Origin: Chrysomallon squamiferum
Lineage: Eukaryota > Mollusca > Gastropoda > Neomphalida > Peltospiridae
Assembly: GCA_012295275.1 (NCBI GenBank)
Contig: CM022677.1
Span: forward strand, 9,948,351 to 10,012,350
Direction: 5' to 3'
Length of the DNA stretch: 64,000 nucleotides
The position numbers and the translations under genes were made by a program. Below the pieces are notes generated by a model that worked only from the letters and a program-made list of their open reading frames with translations, did not search any database and had not been told where the DNA came from. Of this stretch, positions 1-17,440 are shown one piece after another. Positions within the stretch are counted from its first letter, which is position 1; the number at the start of each line of letters is the position of its first letter.

Positions 1-1891
1 ACACACACCAAACACTCCACACACACCAAACACACACACACACACACCAAACACTCCACACACACCAAACACACACACACACCAAACACAAACACACACC
101 ACACACACACCAAACACTCCACACACCAAACACTCCACACACACCAAACACACCACACACACCAACACACACCAAACACTCCACACACACCAAACACACA
201 CACACACACACCAAACACACACAAAACACTACACACACACCAAACACTCCACACACACCAAACACTCCACACACACCAAACACTCCACACACACCAAACA
301 CTCCACACACACCAAACACCACACACACAAACACACACACACCAAACACTCACACACAAACTCCACACACACCAAACACTCCACACACACCAAACACACA
401 CACACACCAAACACACACACAAACAAACACACACACACAAACACTCCACACACACCAAACACTCCACACACACCAAACACTCACACACAAACCACACACC
501 ACACACACACCAAACACTCCACACACACCAAACACTCCACACACACCAAACACTCCACACACACCAAACACTACACACACACCAAACACTCCACACACAC
601 CAAACACTCCACACACACCAAACACACACACACACACACCACACACACCAAACACTTCACACACACCAAACACACACACACACACCAAACACTCCACACA
701 CACCAAACACTCCACACACACAAACACACACCACACACACACCAAACACTCCACACACACCAAACACACACACACAAACACACACACACCACCAAACACA
801 CCACACACACCAACACACACACACACCAAACACTCCACACACACACAAACACTCCACCACACACACCAAACACTCCACACACACCAAACACTCACACACA
901 CACCAAACACTCCACACACACCAAACACACACACACACCAAACACTCCACACACCAAACACTCCACACACACACCAAACACACACACACACCAAACACTC
1001 CACACACACCAAACACACACACACCAAACACTCCACACACACAAACACACACACACCAAACACTCCACACACACCAAACACTCCACACACACACACCAAA
1101 CACACACACACACAAACACCAAACACACCAAACACACACCAAACACTCCACACACACAAACACACACACACCAAACACACACACCAAACACACACACCAA
1201 ACACTCCACACACACCAAACACACACACACACCAAACACTCCACACACACACCAAACACACAAACACTCCACACACACCAAACACTCCACACACACAACA
1301 CACCAAACACTCCACACACACCAAACCACACACACCACACCTTCCACACACACCAAACACACACACACACACACTCCACACACACCATACACTCCACACA
1401 CACCAAACACTCCACACACACCAAACACTCCACACACACACACACACACCAAACACTCCACACACACCAAACACTCCACACACACCAAACACTCCACACA
1501 CACCAAACACTCCACACACACCAAACACTCCACACACACCAAACACTCCACACACACAACACTCCACACACACCAAACACTCCACACACACCAAACACAC
1601 ACACACACCAAACACACACACACACACCAAACACTCCACACACACCAAACACTCACACACACCAAACACTCCACACACACCAAACACTCCACACACACCA
1701 AACACTCCACACACACACACCAAACACCACACACACACACACCAACACTCCACACACACCAAACACACAAACACACACCACACACACCAAACACACACAC
1801 CAAACACACACACACACCAAACACACACACACACCATCCCACACACACACCAAACACACACACACCAAACACTCCACACACACCAAACACA

Positions 1892-1922
<31 letters not shown>

Positions 1923-4900
1923 CCAAACACTCCACACACACCATCCCCTCCACACACACCAAACACTCCACACACACACACACACACACACACCCACACA
2001 CACCAAACACACCACACACACCAAACACTCCACACACACCAAACACACCAAACACACACACCACACACACACCAAACACTCCACACACACCAAACACCAC
2101 ACACACACCAACACTCCACACACACCAAACACACCACACACACCAAACACACACACAAACACACCACACACACCATCTCACACACACAAACACTCCACAC
2201 CAAACACACACACACACCACACACTCCACACATCCACACACACAAACACTCCACACACCAAACACTCCACACACACCAAACACTCCACACACACACACCA
2301 AACACTCCACACACACCAAACACTCCACACACACCAAACACTCACACACACCAAACACTCCACACACACCACCCACACACACCAAACACCCACACACACC
2401 AAACACTCCACACACACCAAACACTCCACACACACCAAACACTCCACACACACCATCCCCTCCACACACACCAAACACTCCACACACACCACCAACACAC
2501 ACACCAAACACCCACACACACCATAACACACACACACACACACACACCAAACACTCCACACACACCAAACACACACACACACCAAACACACACACACCAA
2601 CTCCACACACACCAAACACACACACACACCAAACACACACACACACACACCAAACACCACACACACCAAACACTCCACACACACCAAACACACACACACC
2701 AAACACTCCACACACACCAAACACTCCACACACACCACACACACCAAACACACACACCAAACACACACACACCAAACACTCCACACACACCAAACACTCA
2801 CACACACACAAACACTCCACACACACCAAACACTCCACACACACACCAAACACTCCACACACACCAAACACACACACACCAAACACTCCACACACACCAA
2901 ACACTCCACACACACCAAACACTCCACACACACCAACACAACACACCAAACACTCCACACACACCAAACACTCCACACACACCAAACACACACACACACA
3001 CCAAACACACACACACAACACCAAACACTCCACACACAAACACTCCACACACACCAAACACACACACACAAACAATCCACACACACCACACACACACACA
3101 CCACACACCAAAACACACACACACACACACACCAAACACTCCACACACAAACAACCACACACACACCAAACACCACACACACCAAACACACACACCACAC
3201 ACCACACACACCAAACACACCCACACACACCAAACACACAACACACACACAAACACCAAAACACTCCACACACACCAAACACACACACACACAAACACCA
3301 CACACTCCACACACACCAAACACCAACACACACACACACCAAACACTCCACACACACCAAACACTCCACACACACACACACACACCAAACACTCCACACA
3401 CACCAAACACTCCACACACACCAAACACTCCACACACACCAAACACTCCACACACACCATCCACTCCACACACACCAAACACTCCACACACACCAAACAC
3501 TCCACACACACCAAACACTCCACACACACACCAAACACTACACACACACCAAACACACCACACACACAAACACCACACACCAAACACACACACACCAAAC
3601 ACACTCCACACACACCAAACACCACACACCAAACACACACACACACCAAACACACCACACACACACCAAACACTCCACACACACCAAACACCACACACAC
3701 CAAACACTCCACACACACCAAACACTCCACACACACCAAACACTCCACACACACCAAACACTCCACACACACCAAACACTCCACACACACCAAACACTCC
3801 ACACACACCAAACACTCCACACACACCAAACACTCCACACACACCAAACACACACACACACACACCAAACACCCACACACACCAAACACCACACACACCA
3901 AACACTCCACACACACCAAACACCACACACACACCAAACACTCCACACACACCAAACACTCCACACACACCAACACTCCACACACACCAAACACTCCACA
4001 CACACCAACACACCACACACACACCAAACACACACACCAAACACTCCACACACACCACACCAACACACCTCCACACACACCAAACACTCCACACACACCA
4101 AACACACACACACACCCACACTCCACACACACCAAACACTCCACACACACAAACACTCCACACACACCAAACACTCCACACACACCAAACACACTCCACA
4201 CACACCAAACACACACCACACCATCCACTCCACACACACCAAACACTCCACACACACCAAACACTCCACACACACACCAAACACACACACAAACCAACCA
4301 CACTCCACACACACCAAACACTCCACACACACCAAACACTCCACACACCACACACCAACACACATCCACACACACACACCAAACACTCCACACACACCAA
4401 ACACTCCACACACACCAAACACTCCACACACACCAAACACTCCACACACACCAAACACTCCACACACACCAAACACTCCACACACACCAAACACTCCACA
4501 CACACCAAAACTCTCACACACACCAAACACTCCACACACACCAAACACTCACACACACACCAAACACTCCACACACACCAAACACCCACACACACCACAC
4601 ACACCAAACACACACACACCAAACACCACACACACCAAACACTCCACACACACACCAAACACTCCACACACACCAAACAAACACACACCAAACACACACA
4701 CCATACACTCCACACACACCAAACACTCACACACATCCAAACACTCCACACACACCAAACACTCCACACACACCAAACACTCCACACACACCAAACACTC
4801 CACACACACCAAACACTCCACACACACCAAACACTCCACACACACCAAACACTCCACACACACCAAACACTCCACAACACACCATCCACAACACACAAAC

Positions 4901-5020
4901 CAAACACACACACACCACCCAAACACACAACACACCAAACACTCCACACACACCAAACACTCCACACACACCAAACACTCCACACACACCAAACACTCCA
5001 CACACACCAAACCAAACACA
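1..5020. repeat. 18-bp A/C-only satellite array
   Basis: This is a tandem array of an 18-bp unit, CCAAACACTCCACACACA, with many copies shortened or lengthened by slippage in the CA part. The plus strand consists of A, C and a few T; I found no G before position 5,021. The minus strand is therefore a G/T-only strand, which explains the very long but meaningless minus-strand open frames (repeating FGVCGV). The array starts at the window edge, so its true length is unknown. It could be pericentromeric or subtelomeric, but no telomere motif is visible. Confidence 0.95.
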
Positions 5021-6060
5021 GTCCACTCACACACCAAACACGACACACACACTCCAACAGACCACACACAGACCAAACACTCACACACACACACAACACC
5101 AAACACTCCACACAGACACAAACACACTCAAACACACACCAAACATCCACACACACACCAAACACTCGACACACACTAAACACTCAACACACACCAAACA
5201 CTCGACAAACATCCACTCCACAGACCAAACAAACACTCGACACACACAAACACTCCAACAACAGACCAAACACTCGACACAAACATCCACTCCACACACA
5301 CCAAACACTCACACACACACACCAAACACCAAACACTCGACACAAACAAACACACACACACACCAAACACACCACACAGACCAAACACTCGACACTCGAC
5401 AAAGTCCACTCAACACTCGACAAACACTATCCACTCAACAGAGACCAAACACTCGACACACACTATCCTCAGACCACACACACAGACACCAAACACTCCA
5501 CACACACCAAACACTCCACACACAAACACAACAGACACCAAACACTCCACAACAGAGACCAAACACTCGACACACACATCCACTCAACAGAGACCAAACA
5601 CTCGACACAAACACTGTCACACTCACACAGACCAAACACACCAAACACAGACCACACACAACAGAGACCAAACACACACAAAACACCCAAACAGACCAAA
5701 CACTCACACACACCAAACACTCAACACAGACCAAACACTCCAAACACACACACTATCCACTCACAGAGACAAAACACTCGACACACACAATCCACTCTCA
5801 ACAGAGACCAAACACTCACACACACTAAACACTCAACAGAGACCAAACACTCGAACACACAAACCAAACAGAGACCAAACACACGACACAACACCACTCA
5901 ACACACACCAAACACTCGACACACACCAAACACTCACTCAACAGAGACCAAACACTCGACACACCAAACACTCAACAGAGACCAAAACACTCGACACACA
6001 CTCCACTCAACAGAGACCAAACACTCGACACACACTACACACTCAACTCAGGAGACCAAA
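5021..6060. repeat. transition zone between 18-bp and 36-bp satellites
   Basis: G appears from 5,021 onward. The 18-bp unit gains the CTCGAC variant, and fragments of a second unit with AACAGAGACC appear in irregular order. The zone mixes both repeat types with unequal spacing, as expected at the boundary of two related arrays. The limits are approximate. Confidence 0.75.
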
Positions 6061-9000
6061 CACTCGAAACACACACACAGTCCACTCACAGAGACCAAAC
6101 ACTCCAAACAAACACTATCCACTCAACAGAGACAAACACTCGACAACACAAACATCCACACAGACCAAACACTCGACACACAGACCAAACACTCAACACA
6201 CACCAAACACTCGACACACACCAAACACTCAACAGAGACCAAACACTCGACACACACCAAACACTCAACAGAGACCAAACACTCGACACACACTAAATCC
6301 ACTCAACAGAGACCAAACACTCGACACACACTATACACTCAACAGAGACCAAACACACAAACAGTCCACTCAAAACACCAAACACTCGACACACACAAAC
6401 ACTCAACAGACCAAACACTCGAGACCAAACACTCGACACACACTCGACACACTCAACACAGACCAAACAGAGACCAAACACACACACCATCCACTCAACA
6501 GAGACCAAACACTCGACACACACTATCCACTCAACAGAGACCAAACACTCGACACACACCAAACACTCAACAGAGACCAAACACTCACAACAGAGACATC
6601 CACTCAACAGAGACCAAACACTCGACAAACACTATCCACTCAACAGAGACCTCGACACACACTATACACTCACACACAGACCAAACACTCGACACACAGT
6701 CCCAACACACCACCAACACTCTCACACACCTCAACAGACAAACACACTCGACACAGACCAAACACTCAACACACACCATCCACACAGAGACCAAACACTC
6801 GACACACACACACACTCAACACAGACCAAACACTCGACACACTAACACTCAACAGACCAAACACTCGACAAACACAGTCCACTCAACAGAGACCAAACAC
6901 TCGACACACACTATCCACTCAACAGAGACCAAACACTCGACACACACTGACACACACAGAGACCAAACACTCGACACACACAAACACTCAAACAGACCAA
7001 ACACTCGACACACACCAAACACTCAACACAGACCAAACACTCGACACACACTATCCACTCAACAGAGACCAAACTCGAAACAGACACTCAACAGACCAAA
7101 CACTCGACACACAAATCCACTCAACAGAGACCAAACACTCGACACACACTAAACACTCAACAGAGACCAAAACACTCGACACACACTATCCACTCAACAG
7201 ACCAAACACTCGACAAACACTATCCACTCAACAGAGACCAAACACTCGACACACACTATCCACTCAACAGAGACCAAACAACACAGACCAAACACACACA
7301 CAGACCAAACACTCGACACACACATCCACTCAACAGAGAGACCAAACACTCGACACACACACATCCACTCAACAGACAAACACTCGACAAACATCCACTC
7401 AACAGAGACCAAACACTCGACACACACACTCAACAGAGACCAAACACTCGACACACACTATCCACTCAACAGAGACCAAACACTCGACACACACATCCAC
7501 TCAACAGAGACCAAACACTCGACACACACTATCCACTCAACAGAGACCAAACACTCGACAAACACTATCCACTCAACAGAGACCAAACACTCGACAAACA
7601 CTATCCACTCAACAGAGACCAAACACTCGACACACACTAAACACTCAACAGAGACCAAACACTCGACAAACACATACACTCAACAGAGACCAAACACTCA
7701 ACACACACCAAACACTCAACAGAGACCAAACACTCGACACACACTATCCACTCAACAGAGACCAAACACTCGACAAACACACACACCACACTCAACAGAG
7801 ACCAAACACTCGACACACACACTATCCACTCAACAGAGACCAAACACTCGACAAACACTATCCACTCAACACAGAGACCAAACAAACACATCCACACAGA
7901 GACAAACACTCAAACACATCCACTCAACAGACCAAAACTCGACACACACACTATCCACTCCACACAGACCAAACACTCGACACACACTGTCCACTCCACT
8001 CACCAAAGACCAAACACTCGAGAGACCAAACACTATCCACACAACAACAGACCAAACACTCGACACACACTATCCACTCAAACAGAGACCAAACACACAC
8101 AACACTCACAGACCAAACACTCGACACACACTATCCACTCAACAGAGACCAAACACTCGACACACACACTATCCACTCAACAGAGACCAAACACTCGACA
8201 CACACTATCCACTCAACAGAGACCAAACACTCAAAACACAGTCACTCAACACAGAGACCAAACACTCGACACACTATCCACTCAACAGAGACCAAACACT
8301 CGACACACACTATACACTCAACAGAGACCAAACACTCGACACACACTATCCACTCAACAGAGACCAAACACTCGACAAACACTATCCACTCAACAGAGAC
8401 CAAACACTCGACACAACACAGTCCACTCAACACAGACCAAACAAACACTCGACACACACTATCCACTCAAAGACCAAACACTCGACACACACACATCCAC
8501 AACAGACACGACAAACACTCGACACACACACTATCCACTCAGACAGACCAAACACACACACACACCAAACACACACACACTCAACAGAGACCAAACACTA
8601 GAGACACACTATACACTCAACAGACCAAACACTCGACACACACTATCCACTCAACAGAGACCAAACACTCGACACACACTATACACTCAACAGAGACCAA
8701 ACACTCGACACACACTATCCACTCAACAGAGACCAAACACTCGACACACACACTATCCACTCAACAGAGACCAAAACTCGACACACGACACACAGAGACC
8801 AAACACTCGACAAACACAGTCCACTCAACAGAGACCAAACACTCGACAACACACTATCCACTCAACAGAGACCAAACACTCGACACACACACATCCACTC
8901 AACAGAGACCAAACACTCGACAAACACAGTCCACTCAACAGAGACCAAACACTCGACACACACAAACACTCAACAGAGACCAAACACTCGACACACTATC

Positions 9001-12000
9001 CACTCAACAGAGACCAAACACTCGACACACACACTATCCACTCAAAGAGACCAAAAACGACACACACACTATCCACTCAACAGAGACCAAACACTCGACA
9101 CACACTATCCACTCAACAGAGACCAAACACTCGACAAACACAGTCCACTCAACAGAGACCAAACACTCGACACACACTATACACTCAACAGAGACCAAAC
9201 ACTCGACACACACTATCCACTCAACAGAGACCAAACACTCGACACACACTATACACTCAACAGAGACCAAACACTCGACAAACACAGTCCACTCAACAGA
9301 GACCAAACACTCGACACACACTATCCACTCAACAGAGACCAAACACTCGACACACACTATCCACTCAACAGAGACCAAACAACACACAAATCCACTCAAC
9401 AGAGACCAAACACTCACACATCCACAACAGAACAAACTCGACACACACACTATCCACTCAACAGAGACCAAACACTCGACACACACTATCCACTCAACAG
9501 AGACCAAACACTCGACACACACTATCCACTCAACAGAGACCAAACACTCGACACACACAGTCCACTCAACAGAGACCAAACACTCGACACACACTATCCA
9601 CTCAACAGAGACCAAACACTCGACACACACCAACACCAACACAGACCAAAACTCGACAAACACTATCCACTCAACACTCAACAGAGACCAAACACACACG
9701 ACCAAACACACTATCCATCCACAACAGAGACCAAACACTCGACACACACTCATCCACTCAACAGAGACCAAACACGATCCACTCAACAGAGACCAAACAC
9801 TCGACACACACTATCCACTCAACAGAGACCAAACACTCGACACACACTATCCACTCAACAGAGACCAAACACTCGACACACACTATCCACTCAACAGAGA
9901 CCAAACACTCGACACACACTATACACTCAACACAGACCAAACACTCGACAAACACAGTCCACTCAACAGAGACCAAACACTCGACACACACTATCCACTC
10001 AACAGAGACCAAACACTCGACACACACTATCCACTCAACAGAGACCAAACACTCGACACACACTATCCACTCAACAGAGACCAAACACTCGACACACACT
10101 ATCCACTCAACAGAGACCAAACACTCGACACACACATCCACTCAACACCAAACACTCGACAAACACATCCACTCAACAGAGACCAAACACTCGACAAACA
10201 CACACACACATCCACTCAACAGAGACCAAACACTCGACACACACAGTCCAACAGAGACCAAACACTCGACAAACACTCCACTCAACACACACACCAAACA
10301 CAACAGACCAAAACAAACACTCGACACACACAACCACTCAACAGAGACCAAACACTCGACACACACAGTCCACTCAACAGAGACCAAACACTCGACACAC
10401 ACTATCCACTCAACAGAGACCAAACACTCGACACACACTATCCACTCAACAGAGACCAAACACTCGACACACACACTCCACTCAACAGAGACCAAACACT
10501 CAAACACACAGTCCACTCAACAGAGACCAAACACTCGACAAACATCACACTCAACAGAGACCAAACACTCGACACACACTATCCACTCAACAGAGACCAA
10601 ACACTCGACACACACTATCCACTCAACAGAGACCAAACACTCGACAAACACTATCCACTCAACAGAGACAAAACACTCGACAAACACTATCCACCCAACA
10701 GAGACCAAACACTCGACACACACCACTCCAGACCAAACACACACAGACCAAACACTCAACAGAGACCAAACATCCACTCACACACAGACCAAACACTCGA
10801 CACACACTATCCACTCAACAGAGACCAAACACTCGACACACACTATCCACTCAACAGAGACCAAACACTCGACACACACTATCCACTCAACAGACCAAAC
10901 ACTCGACACACACTATCCACTCAACAGAGACCAAACACTCGACAACACAGTCCACTCAACAGAGACCAAACACTCGACACACACTATCCACTCAACAGAG
11001 ACCAAACACTCGACACACACACACCACTCAACAGAGACCAAACACTCGACACACACTATCCACTCAACAGAGACCAAACACTCGACACACACTATCCACT
11101 CAACAGAGACCAAACACTCGACACACACTGTCCACTCAAACAGACCAAAACACAGACCAAACACTCGACAAACAAACTATCCACTCAACAGAGACCAAAC
11201 ACTCAGAGACAAACACTCGACAAACACTCTCAACAGACCAAACACTCGACACACTGTCCACTCAACAGAGACCAAACTCGACACACTATCCACTCAACAG
11301 AGACAAAACTCGACAAACACTATCCAACACAACAGAGACCAAACTCAAACACTACACTCAACAGAGACAAACACTCGACACACACTATCCACTCAACAGA
11401 GACAAACACTCGACAAACACACACACATCCACTCAACAGAGACCAAACACTCGACACACACTATCCACTCAACAGAGACCAAACACTCGACACACACTAT
11501 CCACTCAACAGAGACCAAACACTCGACACACACTATCCACTCAACAGAGACCAAACACTCGACACACTATCCACTCAACAGAGACAAACACACAAACACT
11601 CCAACAGACAAACTCGACACACACTATCCACACAGACCACCAAACACTCGACACACACTATCCACTCAACAGAGACCAAACACTCGACACACACTATCCA
11701 CTCAACAACACCAAAGACCAAACACGACACAAACTATACACTCAACAGAGACCAAACACTCGACACACACACTATCCACTCAACAGAGACCAAACACTCG
11801 ACACACACTATCCACTCAACAGAGACCAAACACTCGACACACACTATCCACTCAACAGAGACCAAACACTCGACACACACTATCCACTCAACAGAGACCA
11901 AACACTCGACACACACTCCACTCAACAGAGACCAAACACTCGACAAACACTATCCACTCAACAGAGACCAAACACTCGACACACACTATCCACTCAACAG

Positions 12001-15000
12001 AGACCAAACACTCGACAAACACTATCCACTCAACAGAGACCAAACACACACTATCCACTCAAACAGACCAAACACTCGACACACACACATCCACTCAACA
12101 GACCAAACAGACACACTATCCACTCAACAGAGACCAAACACTCGACAAACACTATCCACTCAACAGAGACCAAACACTCGACACACATATCCACTCACTC
12201 CAACAGAGACCAAACACTCGACAAGAGACAAACACTCGACACACACTATCCAAACAGAGACCAAACAGAGACAAACACTCCACTCAACAGAGACCAAACA
12301 CTCCACACACATCCACCAAACACCAAACACTCGACAAACACTATCCACTCAACAGAGACCAAACACTCGACACACAACAGAGACCAACACTCGACACAAC
12401 AGAGTCCACTCAACACTCGACACACACTATCCACTCAACAGAGACCAAACACTCGACACACACTATCCACTCAACAGAGACCAAACACTCGAACGACACA
12501 CACACTCAACAGAGACCAAACACTCGACACACTCAACACTCAACAGAGACCAAACACTCGACACACACTATACACTCAACAGAGACCAAACACTCGACAC
12601 ACACTATCCACTCAACAGAGACCAAACACTCGACAAACACTATCCACTCAACAGAGACCAAACACTCGACACACACTATACACTCAACAGAGACCAAACA
12701 CTCGACACACACTATCCACTCAACAGAGACCAAACACTCGACAAACACTATCCACTCAACAGAGACCAAACACTCGACAAACACAGTCCACTCAACAGAG
12801 ACCAAACACTCGACACACACTATCCACTCAACAGAGACCAAACACTCGACACACACTATCCACTCAACAGAGACCAAACACTCGACAAACAAAACACTCA
12901 ACAGAGACCAAACACTCGACACACTGTCCACTCAACAGAGACCAAACACTCGACACACACTATCCACTCAAAGACCAAGACCAACACTCGACACACTATC
13001 CACTCAACAGAGACCAAACACTCGACACACACTATCCATCCACCCAACAGAGACCAAACACTCGACACACACTATCCACTCAACAGAGACCAAACACTCG
13101 ACAAACACTATCCACTCAACAGAGACCAAACACTCGACAAACACTATCCACTCAACAGAGACCAAACACTCGACAAACACAGTCCACTCAACAGAGACCA
13201 AACACTCGACAACACACTATCCACTCAACAGAGACCAAACACTCGACAAACACTATCCACTCAACAGAGACCAAACACTCGACACACACTATCCACTCAA
13301 CAGAGACCAAACACTCGACACACACTATCCACTCAACAGAGACCAAACACTCGACAAACACTATCCACTCAACAGAGACCAAACACTCAACAAACACTAT
13401 ACACTCAACAGAGACCAAACACTCGACAAACACTATCCACTCAACAGAGACCAAACACTCGACAAACACTATCCACTCAACACTCAACAGAGACCAAACA
13501 CTCGACACACACTATCCACTCAACAGAGACCAAACACTCGACACACACTATACACTCAACAGAGACCAAACACTCGACAAACACTATCCACTCAACACAG
13601 ACCAAACACTCGACAAACACAGTCCACTCAACAGAGACCAAACACTCGACACACACACTATCCACTCAACAGAGACCAAACACTCGACACACACTATCCA
13701 CTCAACAGACCAAACCAAACACTCGACAACACAAACACTCGACACACACACTCAACAGAGACCAAACACTCGACACACACTATCCACTCAACAGAGACCA
13801 AACACTCGACACACACTATCCACTCAACAGAGACCAAACACTCGACAAACACACAGTCCACTCAACAGAGACCAAACACTCGACACACACTATCCAAAGA
13901 CAAACTCGACACACACATCCACTCAACAGAGACCAAACACTCGACACACACTATCCACTCAACAGAGACCAAACACTCGACAAACACAGTCCACTCAACA
14001 GAGACCAAACACTCGACAAACACTATCCACTCAACAGAGACCAAACACTCAACACACACTATACACTCAACAGACCAAACACTCGACAAACACAGACCAA
14101 ACACTCGACACACACTATCCACTCAACAGAGACCAAACACTCGACACACACTGTCCACTCAACAGAGACCAAACACTCGACACACACTATCCACTCAACA
14201 GAGACCAAACACTCGACAACACTATCCACTCAACAGAGACCAAACACTCGACAACACACTATCCACTCAACAGAGACCAAACACTCGACAAACACAGTCC
14301 ACTCAACAGAGACCAAACACTCGACACACACTATCCACTCAACAGAGACCAAACACTCGACACACACTATCCACTCAACAGAGACCAAACACTCGACACA
14401 CACAAACACTCAACAGAGACCAAACACTCGACACACACTATCCACTCAACAGAGACCAAACACTCGACACACACTATCCACTCAACAGAGACCAAACACT
14501 CGACAAACACTATCCACTCAACAGAGACCAAACACTCGACACACACTATCCACTCAACAGAGACCAAACACTCGACAACACTATCCACTCAACAGAGACC
14601 AAAAAACACTCGACACACACAAACACTCAACAGAGACCAAACACTCGAAACACTATCCACAGAGACCAAACACTCGACACACACTATACACTCAACAGAG
14701 ACCAAACACTCGACAAACACAGTCCACTCAACAGAGACCAAACACTCGACACACACTATACACTCAACAGACCAAACACTCGACACACACAGTCCACTCA
14801 ACAGAGACCAAACACTCGACACAACACTATCCACTCAACAGAGACCAAACACTCGACAAACACTATCCACTCAACAGAGACCAAACACTCGACACACACT
14901 ATCCACTCAACAGAGACCAAACACTCGACACACACTATCCACTCAACAGAGACCAAACACTCGACACACACTATCCACTCAACAGAGACCAAACACTCGA

Positions 15001-17440
15001 CAAACACTATCCACTCAACAGAGACCAAACACTCGACACACACTATCCACTCAACAGAGACCAAACACTCGACAAACACTATCCACTCAACAGAGACCAA
15101 ACACTCGACACACACTATCCACTCAACAGAGACCAAACACTCGACACACACAGTCCACTCAACAGAGACCAAACACTCGACACACACTGTCCACTCAACA
15201 GAGACCAAACACTCGACACACACTATCCACTCAACAGAGACCAAACACTCGAAACACTATCCACTCAACAGAGACCAAACACTCGACACACACTATCCAC
15301 TCAACAGAGACCAAACACTCGACAAACAATCCACTCAACAGAGACCAAACACTCGACAGACACAAACTATCCACTCAACAGAGACCAAACACTCGACACA
15401 CACTATCCACTCAACAGAGACCAAACACTCGACACACACAGTCCACTCAACAGAGACCAAACACTCGACACACACTATCCACTCAACAGAGACCAAACAC
15501 TCGACAAACACTATCCACTCAACAGAGACCAAACACTCGACACACACTATCCACTCAACAGAGACCAAACACTCGACAAACACAGTCCACTCAACAGAGA
15601 CCAAACAAACAAAGACACAAACACTATCCACTCAACACAAACACTCGACAAACACTATCCACTCAACAGAGACCAAACACTCGACACACACTATCCACTC
15701 AACAGAGACCAAACACTCGACACACACTATCCACTCAACAGAGACCAAACACTCGACACACACTATCCACTCAACAGAGACCAAACACTCGACACACAGT
15801 CCACTCAACAGAGACCAAACACTCAACAGAGACCTCAAAACAAACTCGACACACTCCACTCAACAGAGACCAAACACTCGACACACACTATCCACTCAAC
15901 AGACCAAACACTCGACAAACTAGTCCACAACACAGAGACAAACACTCGACAAACACTATCCACTCAACAGAGACCAAACACTCGACACACACTATCCACT
16001 CAACAGAGACAAACACTCGACACACACTATACACTCAACAGACCAAACACTCGACAAACACAGTCCACTCAACAGAGACCAAACACTCGACACACACTAT
16101 CCACTCAACAGAGACCAAACACTCGACACTGTCCACTCAACAGAGACCAAACACTCGACACACACTATCCACTCAACAGAGACCAAACACTCGACACACA
16201 CTATCCACTCAACAGAGACCAAACACTCGACAAACACTATCCACTCAACAGAGACCAAACACTCGACACACACTATCCACTCAACAGAGACCAAACACTC
16301 GACAACACTATCCACTCAACAGAGACCAAACACTCAACAGAGAGCAAACAGTCGACACACTCTCCACTCAACAGAGACCAAACACTCGACACACACTATC
16401 CACTCAACAGAGACAAACAAACACTCACACAACAGACCAAACACTCGACACTATCCACTCAACAGAGACCAAACACTCGACACACACTATCCACTCAACA
16501 GAGACCAAAACTCGACACACACACTATCCACTCACAGAGACCAAACACTCACACAAACAATCCACTCAACCAAACACTCGACACACTATCCACTCAACAG
16601 ACCAAACACTCGACACACACTATCCACTCAACAGAGACCAAACACTCGACACACCACTCAACAGACCAAACACTCGACAAACACTATCCACTCAACAGAC
16701 CAAACACTCTCGACACACACACTATCCACTCAACAGAGACCAAACACTCGACACACACACTATCCACTCAACAGAGACCAAACACTCGACACACACTATA
16801 CACTCAACAGACCAAACACTCGACAACACACTATCCACTCAACAGAGACCAAACACTCGACACACACTATCCACTCAACAGAGACCAAACACTCGACAAA
16901 CACTATCCACTCAACAGAGACCAAACACTCGACACACACTATCCACTCAACAGAGACCAAACACTCGACACACACTATCCACTCAACAGAGACCAAACAC
17001 TCGACAAACACTATCCACTCAACAGAGACCAAACACTCGACTCAACACAAACATCCAAACAACACACAGACACAAACAACTCGACACACATCCACTATCC
17101 ACTCAACAGAGACCAAACACTCGACACACACTATCCACTCAACAGAGACCAAACACTCGACACACTATCCACTGTCCACTCGAAACAGACAAACACTCAA
17201 CAAACACCAAACACTCGACAGAGACCAAACACTCAACAGAGACCAAACACTCGACACAAACTATCCACTCAACAGAGACCAAACACTCGACACACACTAT
17301 CCACTCAACAGAGACCAAACACTCGACACACACTATCCACTCAACAGAGACCAAACACTCGACACACACTATACACTCAACAGAGAGCAAACACTCGACA
17401 CACACTATCCACTCGACACACACTATAAACTACACACACC
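6061..17440. repeat. 36-bp satellite array (dimer of the 18-bp unit)
   Basis: This array of roughly 300 units has a 36-bp period. Half one is CCAAACACTCGACACACA, one base from the 18-bp unit. Half two is CTATCCACTCAACAGAGA, which matches the 18-bp unit at 12 of 18 positions. Recurrent variants are ACAAACACTATCC, ACAAACACAGTCC and ACTATACACTC. Each full unit carries one CpG (CTCGAC). Long runs are near-identical (for example 14,840-15,600), with scattered short deletions elsewhere. There are no spacers and no coding logic; the frames repeat VECLVSVEWIVC because 36 is divisible by three. Confidence 0.95.

Noticed and set aside
229-5423. Very long minus-strand open frames of up to about 1,000 codons with FGVCGV repeats
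   Set aside because: They follow from an 18-bp, stop-free G/T-rich satellite. All frames are open, and composition is limited to what G/T-rich codons allow.
6086-17423. Many minus-strand frames reading VECLVSVEWIVC
   Set aside because: A 36-bp period gives a 12-residue repeat automatically. Frames break at every indel, and there is no gene structure.
6061-17440. CRISPR array, because the repeat is 36 bp
   Set aside because: Units are contiguous with no spacers, there are no cas genes, and the rest of the window is eukaryotic.
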